Below are positions 60,675 to 64,000 of a DNA stretch of 64,000 nucleotides, piece after piece. The notes beneath the pieces are model-generated. The model made no database searches. It saw only the letters and a list, made by a program, of their open reading frames with translations, and was not told where the DNA came from. The stretch covers positions 1 through 64,000 of the forward strand of contig NZ_CAURPW010000005.1 in assembly GCF_963526985.1 (NCBI RefSeq). The letters run 5' to 3'. Numbering within the stretch: position 1 is the first letter of the stretch; each line of letters starts with the position of its first letter. A program made the position numbers and the translations under genes. The stretch comes from an uncultured Campylobacter sp. Lineage in GTDB: Bacteria; Campylobacterota; Campylobacteria; Campylobacterales; Campylobacteraceae.

Positions 60675-61706
60675 ATGAAAAAAATAGTATTTTTAAGGCT
60701 CGATCCGGGCGCTATCGGCGGGGCGCAGAGATATCTCTCGCGGCTCGTTAAGGCTCTAAAAGATTCGGGCGTTGCGTGCGAGACTCGCGGATTTAACGGC
60801 AGCAAAAAGCTAAGCTCGTGGATCAAAGCCCTGCTTTTTAACGCGCAAGCAAAGCGGCAAAAGGGCGCGGACGAGATTTATTTTAGCTTAGAGCGCATCA
60901 CCTGCGCCGACATCTACCGCGCGGGTGACGGCGTACACAAAGTCTATATGAAAACCAAGCCGTTTTGGTTTGTAAACCCCCTAAATTTCGTCATTCCGTA
61001 TCTTGAAAAGCGCACTTTTAAAAATGCCAAAAAAATCATCGCCAACTCAAATTTCATAAAGCGTCAAATTTGCGAGACCTACGCCGTCGTCCCTGAAAAG
61101 ATCGCAGTCGTCTATAACGGCGTAAATTTACCTACTCGCGTGCAAAAAGGCGCGGCAAAGCTCGCTCTTTGCGAGGAATTCGGACTTGATTTTAACTTGC
61201 CGACGCTGCTGTTTGTGGGAAGCGGCTTTAAACGCAAGGGCGCGAGCGAATTTTTACATATCGCGGCTCGCCTCAAAACACGCGTAAACTGCCTGATCGT
61301 GGGCCGCGACAAAAATGCCGCCCGCTACAAAAATCTAGCCAAGGAACTAGGTCTAAACGCCGTATTTACGGGCGCGCAAAAAAGCACGGCGAGATTTTAC
61401 GAAGGCAGCGAGATGTTTTTGTTTCCGACGGCGTACGAGCCGTTTTCAAACGTCGTTTTAGAGGCGCTTAGCTACGGCTGCGTCGCTATCACGACCGCTC
61501 AAAACGGCGCTGCGGAGATACTACCGGGGGAGTTTGTGATGAGCTCGCCGCAAGACTACGAGATCTGCGCACTAATTGATGAAATCATAAACGATAACGA
61601 GCGGCTGGCAATGCTGCAAGAGCGAAATACGGCGCTTGCTAGCGAGTTTAGCATCGAAAAAAACGCGAGCGCGACGATGGAGATAGTGCGTGCGAATCTT
61701 GATTGA
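60675..61706 (+). CDS. GT4 glycosyltransferase (WaaG-like)
   Basis: A 343-residue GT-B enzyme with the acceptor loop LRLDPGAIGGAQRYLSRLVKAL (residues 7-28), IANSNFIKRQICETYAVVPEKIAVVYNGVNL (about 121-151), and the donor motif FPTAYEPFSNVVLEALSYGC (about 248-267). This combination resembles WaaG, the UDP-glucose:heptose II glucosyltransferase. It overlaps waaF by 17 bases, supporting a core role. The sugar is inferred. Confidence 0.85.
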   Translation: MKKIVFLRLDPGAIGGAQRYLSRLVKALKDSGVACETRGFNGSKKLSSWIKALLFNAQAKRQKGADEIYFSLERITCADIYRAGDGVHKVYMKTKPFWFVNPLNFVIPYLEKRTFKNAKKIIANSNFIKRQICETYAVVPEKIAVVYNGVNLPTRVQKGAAKLALCEEFGLDFNLPTLLFVGSGFKRKGASEFLHIAARLKTRVNCLIVGRDKNAARYKNLAKELGLNAVFTGAQKSTARFYEGSEMFLFPTAYEPFSNVVLEALSYGCVAITTAQNGAAEILPGEFVMSSPQDYEICALIDEIINDNERLAMLQERNTALASEFSIEKNASATMEIVRANLD

Positions 61707-63003
61707 GCTGCCGACCTGGCTGGGCGACGCCGTGATGGCAAGCGCCGCGGTGGAGGCCATCGCAAAGCACGCGGCGGCGTTTGACGCGTGGAATTTGACG
61801 GGCGAATTTGAAAATGAGCGATATTTTAGCTTTTCGTCGCAAAATTTCGGCGCCATGACGCAAGAAAGGCAAATTTTTACCGACGAAATTTTAGCTAGCG
61901 ACGAGGCGAATTTAGGCGGCGAATTTAACGATAAATTTGACGGCGTAAATTTGACGGAAAGCGCGCAAAATTCGGCGCCAAACGGAAAAAAATTTAGCGA
62001 GTTAGTTTTCAAAAACTCGGAACCAAAAAACAAACAAGCCGCACAAAATTTAAAGTCTTGCTTAAAAATTTCCGCCGAGGAAAATCAAAACCTCGAAATT
62101 TCGCAAAGCCGAACGGACAAAGCGGTTAAAATCGTATTTTTCGGCTCGTTTGCGGCGTGCGAACTTTTTAAAGCTCATCCAAACTGCGAACGCGTCATCG
62201 TAAATAGCAGCAAAAAGGCTAAATTTAGGCTCTGGCGGCTATTTTGGCAGGCTAGAAATCTCGGCAAATTTGACGCGGCGTTTAGCTTTAGAAGCTCGTT
62301 TGCGAGTAAAATTTTACTTTACGGAGCGCGGGCGGGACGAAAATTTATTTTCCAAAAGAGCAAAGACGGCGCGCATCAGGTGCAAAAATACCTAAAATTC
62401 GTCAAAGCGGCGTTAAATTTAAAGCAGGCAAACGACGAGCTGAAGCTCTACTTTGAGCCGCGCAAATTTGACGCTCCGGTGCTCGGGCTAAATCCGGGAG
62501 CTAGCTACGGAAGCGCCAAACGCTGGTATCCGGCCTACTTCGCGCAGGTGGCGCTATATTTTAAAGACGAGTTTAAGATTATGATTTTCGGCGGCGCTGG
62601 CGAGCGGGATATGTGCGAGCAGATCGAGCAAATTTTAAACCAAAACGGCGTAGAGTGCCTAAATCTAGCGGGCAAAACGAGCGTGCGCGAGCTTTGCGAA
62701 ATGATCGGCGGCATCAGACGAAGCGGCGGGATATTCGTCACGAACGACAGCGGCCCGATGCATATCGCCGCAGCCTACAAGACGCCTACGATCGCGCTTT
62801 TTGGGCCGACGAGATTTACGCAGACCTGTCCGTGGCGCAATGAAAACGCCCGCATCCTACACCTAAATTTAGAGTGCATGCCGTGTATGAAGCGCGTCTG
62901 CCCGCTAAAAACTCACGCCTGCATGAAAGACCTCTCGCCGCAAGCCGTCATCCAAACGATCGAGCGAGAGTTTATTAAAAAACGCGAAAAAATAAATTTT
63001 TAA
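61690..63003 (+). CDS. waaF: Lipopolysaccharide heptosyltransferase II with a long insertion
   Basis: Adds the second heptose of the inner core. The N terminus (RILIELPTWLGDAVMASAAVEAI) and C terminus (FVTNDSGPMHIAAAYKTPTIALFGPTRFTQTCPW, then CMPCMKRVCP and CMKDLSP) are classic WaaF. At 437 residues it is about 90 longer than usual: residues about 34-138 contain a polar, low-complexity insertion before the core resumes at KIVFFGSFAACELF. The insertion DNA (61791-62101) holds 14 RAATTY words. Start is GTG at 61690 inside the preceding gene. It closes the core locus, as in C. jejuni. Confidence 0.93.
   Translation: MRILIELPTWLGDAVMASAAVEAIAKHAAAFDAWNLTGEFENERYFSFSSQNFGAMTQERQIFTDEILASDEANLGGEFNDKFDGVNLTESAQNSAPNGKKFSELVFKNSEPKNKQAAQNLKSCLKISAEENQNLEISQSRTDKAVKIVFFGSFAACELFKAHPNCERVIVNSSKKAKFRLWRLFWQARNLGKFDAAFSFRSSFASKILLYGARAGRKFIFQKSKDGAHQVQKYLKFVKAALNLKQANDELKLYFEPRKFDAPVLGLNPGASYGSAKRWYPAYFAQVALYFKDEFKIMIFGGAGERDMCEQIEQILNQNGVECLNLAGKTSVRELCEMIGGIRRSGGIFVTNDSGPMHIAAAYKTPTIALFGPTRFTQTCPWRNENARILHLNLECMPCMKRVCPLKTHACMKDLSPQAVIQTIEREFIKKREKINF
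61791..62101. repeat. RAATTY-dense segment inside waaF
   Basis: Fourteen RAATTY words (AAATTT, GAATTT or AAATTC) lie in 311 bases, about one per 22 bases, exactly over the in-frame polar insertion of WaaF. Conserved genes such as der have roughly one AAATTT per 120 bases. The segment stays open in frame. Confidence 0.7.
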
Positions 63004-63721
63004 AAATAGAAAATTGCGTTTTAACTCTGCTTTTTAATCAGCACTTCGTCATTTTAGCGCTAAAGCATTGCGATATTTATATAAGAACGGTTCTGTGTAG
63101 CTAAAACGTCAAAAGCAAGCACCCAAATTAATAGAATTCTCAAGAACTCGCATTAATTTATAAACAACAAAAAGTAAAGCTATCGCTAACAGACTCGGTT
63201 ATTTTCTTTGATATTTAAAACGGTAGATACTTGATGATTTTTGAAACGACCGCGTAAATTCGAGTTTTAAAAACGAAAAATTCTTATCAGTATATTCATA
63301 GATTTAATTATTTTTAAATGCACATAGACTAACTTTATCAAAACCAAAATGCCCACACACGGTTTTATGGCGCAATTAAGCGCCTCGCGCATGCCGTTTG
63401 TCGCCTCTGGCCCGTCGTGACGCACTTTACGCAAATCTTAATTTCACTCAAAATTTATCGGTTTATGGGCCGATTTCGCATCCGTAGCTCGCTTATCGCT
63501 TGCTTTTTTAGCCTCTTTTGAAGCTAACCCCAGATCATAACCGTCTGGTTTGATTTGCGTCCATTTTTGCCACATTCGCAAGGTTGGCTTATCGTAAACG
63601 CCGTGGCATATTTTGCGATTTTTCCAAAATTAGCCGAAAATAGCCGACTTAGAGCCGCGATTTAATTAATCGCCGTAAAAATTACGAGGTTTATTAAGAT
63701 TACGCTAAGCTGTAGTTAATC
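63004..63721. other. Spacer between the core locus and the right-end gene
   Basis: The first about 400 bases are AT-rich with no recognisable feature. A short 5-base-stem hairpin (GGCGC/GCGCC, 63375-63390) occurs before a possible 43-codon ORF (63444-63575, minus). No terminator with a U run was found after waaF. Confidence 0.5.
63444..63575 (-). CDS. Possible 43-residue ORF or gene remnant
   Basis: A frame open from 63629 to a TGA at 63444-63446 encodes protein-like sequence. From its only ATG (63575) it reads MWQKWTQIKPDGYDLGLASK, then a Lys/Ala-rich tail ending HKPINFE. The open frame continues 18 codons upstream (FWKNRKICHGVYDKPTLR) without a start, so this may be the 3' end of a truncated gene. 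No ribosome-binding site was seen and no family recognised. It lies downstream of the right-edge gene on the same strand. Confidence 0.35.
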   Translation of the reverse strand: MWQKWTQIKPDGYDLGLASKEAKKASDKRATDAKSAHKPINFE

Positions 63722-64000
63722 CTACCGCCTCATCTTTCTGCCGATCAGCGCAAAAATCACTATCACGCCGGCGATCATCACTCCAGCCTTCACGTAAAAC
63801 GCTCTTCTCTCGCGCACGGTCTCGTGCGAGCTGGTTTTGAGCCGCACCTTGACGCTAGTGCCGCCCGCCGTTATGCTTAGCGTATCGCCCGCTAGGCCTT
63901 TTAGCTTCACGCTTAGCGTGTTTGTGCCGCTTTGTTTTATTTGCGCTTCGGCAAAGCCGGAGACCTTATAAACATAGCGCGTCATGAGGTCGTTGCAGTC
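63722..64000 (-). CDS. C-terminal part of a membrane-anchored protein, continues past the window
   Basis: At least 87 codons, and the frame stays open to the window edge (codons before the ATG at 63985 read D-C-N-D-L), so the true start is probably outside. The visible part has a beta-rich stretch with alternating residues (NTLSVKLKGLAGDTLSITAG, GGTSVKVRLKTSS). A single C-terminal membrane helix follows (about residues 65-82 of the ATG form, AGVMIAGVIVIFALIG) with a basic end (RKMRR). This suggests a tail-anchored protein with its body outside the cytoplasm or a fibre-like domain. No family was recognised. Confidence 0.5.
   Translation of the reverse strand, partial: DCNDLMTRYVYKVSGFAEAQIKQSGTNTLSVKLKGLAGDTLSITAGGTSVKVRLKTSSHETVRERRAFYVKAGVMIAGVIVIFALIGRKMRR

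Noticed and set aside
36374..63003. Phase-variable poly-G/C tracts in glycan genes
   Set aside because: No G or C run longer than about five bases was seen in any glycosyltransferase gene, unlike many C. jejuni LOS genes.

Overview
The window looks like a chromosomal segment of a Campylobacter species. Gene order matches two C. jejuni blocks: pyrF-nusB-ribH-kdsA / der-aroK-trpS-serS-pflB, and cheY-prmA-ftsH-psd-pssA joined to the pgl N-glycosylation locus and the waaC...waaF core locus. The visibly higher GC than C. jejuni and the gene content around pgl suggest the C. curvus/rectus/showae group; this species guess is inference.

Layout. 1-910 is an AT-rich spacer without genes, followed by tRNA-Ser(GCU) and a small Cdd1-type protein. 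1.7-5.8 kb is a minus-strand run kdsA-SMR-SMR-CDF transporter-ribH-nusB-pyrF. 5.9-8.1 kb holds a porin and a DMT exporter. 8.2-15.5 kb is a plus-strand run der-aroK-trpS-(CopD-like)-serS-pflB. 15.7-18.4 kb holds a secreted VWA protein and leuA, the latter preceded by an unannotated 31-codon poly-cysteine leader ORF. 18.4-23 kb is cheY-prmA-ftsH-psd-like-pssA.

23-36.3 kb is the pgl locus: hisA-hisH-pglG-pglF-pglE, then pglD-C-A-B-J-I-H. These genes make UDP-diNAcBac, start the glycan on undecaprenyl phosphate, extend it and transfer it to asparagine in the periplasm. 36.4-42.6 kb is one tightly coupled operon (galE-ugd-small secreted protein-UDP-HexNAc dehydrogenase-Wzx-type flippase-GT25). 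It sits where C. jejuni has gne and the ABC flippase pglK, and pglK is absent here. 42.7-47.5 kb carries a tyrosine-rich secreted mini-protein divergent from an XRE regulator, a periplasmic ATP-dependent DNA ligase, a UDP-glucuronate epimerase, a lipoprotein and a PolB-type exonuclease.

47.5-63 kb is the LPS/LOS core locus bounded by waaC and waaF. It contains htrB, six GT9-family glycosyltransferases, one GT2, three GT4, a polysaccharide deacetylase and an O-antigen-ligase-like protein. The right end has about 700 bp of spacer with a possible 43-codon ORF and the 3' end of an unrecognised membrane-anchored gene.

A theme running through the window is the very high frequency of the hexamer AAATTT (a form of RAATTY). 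It is packed into intergenic arrays and into in-frame hydrophilic insertions in two glycosyltransferase genes. No CRISPR array, insertion sequence, rRNA or phase-variable poly-G/C tract was seen.
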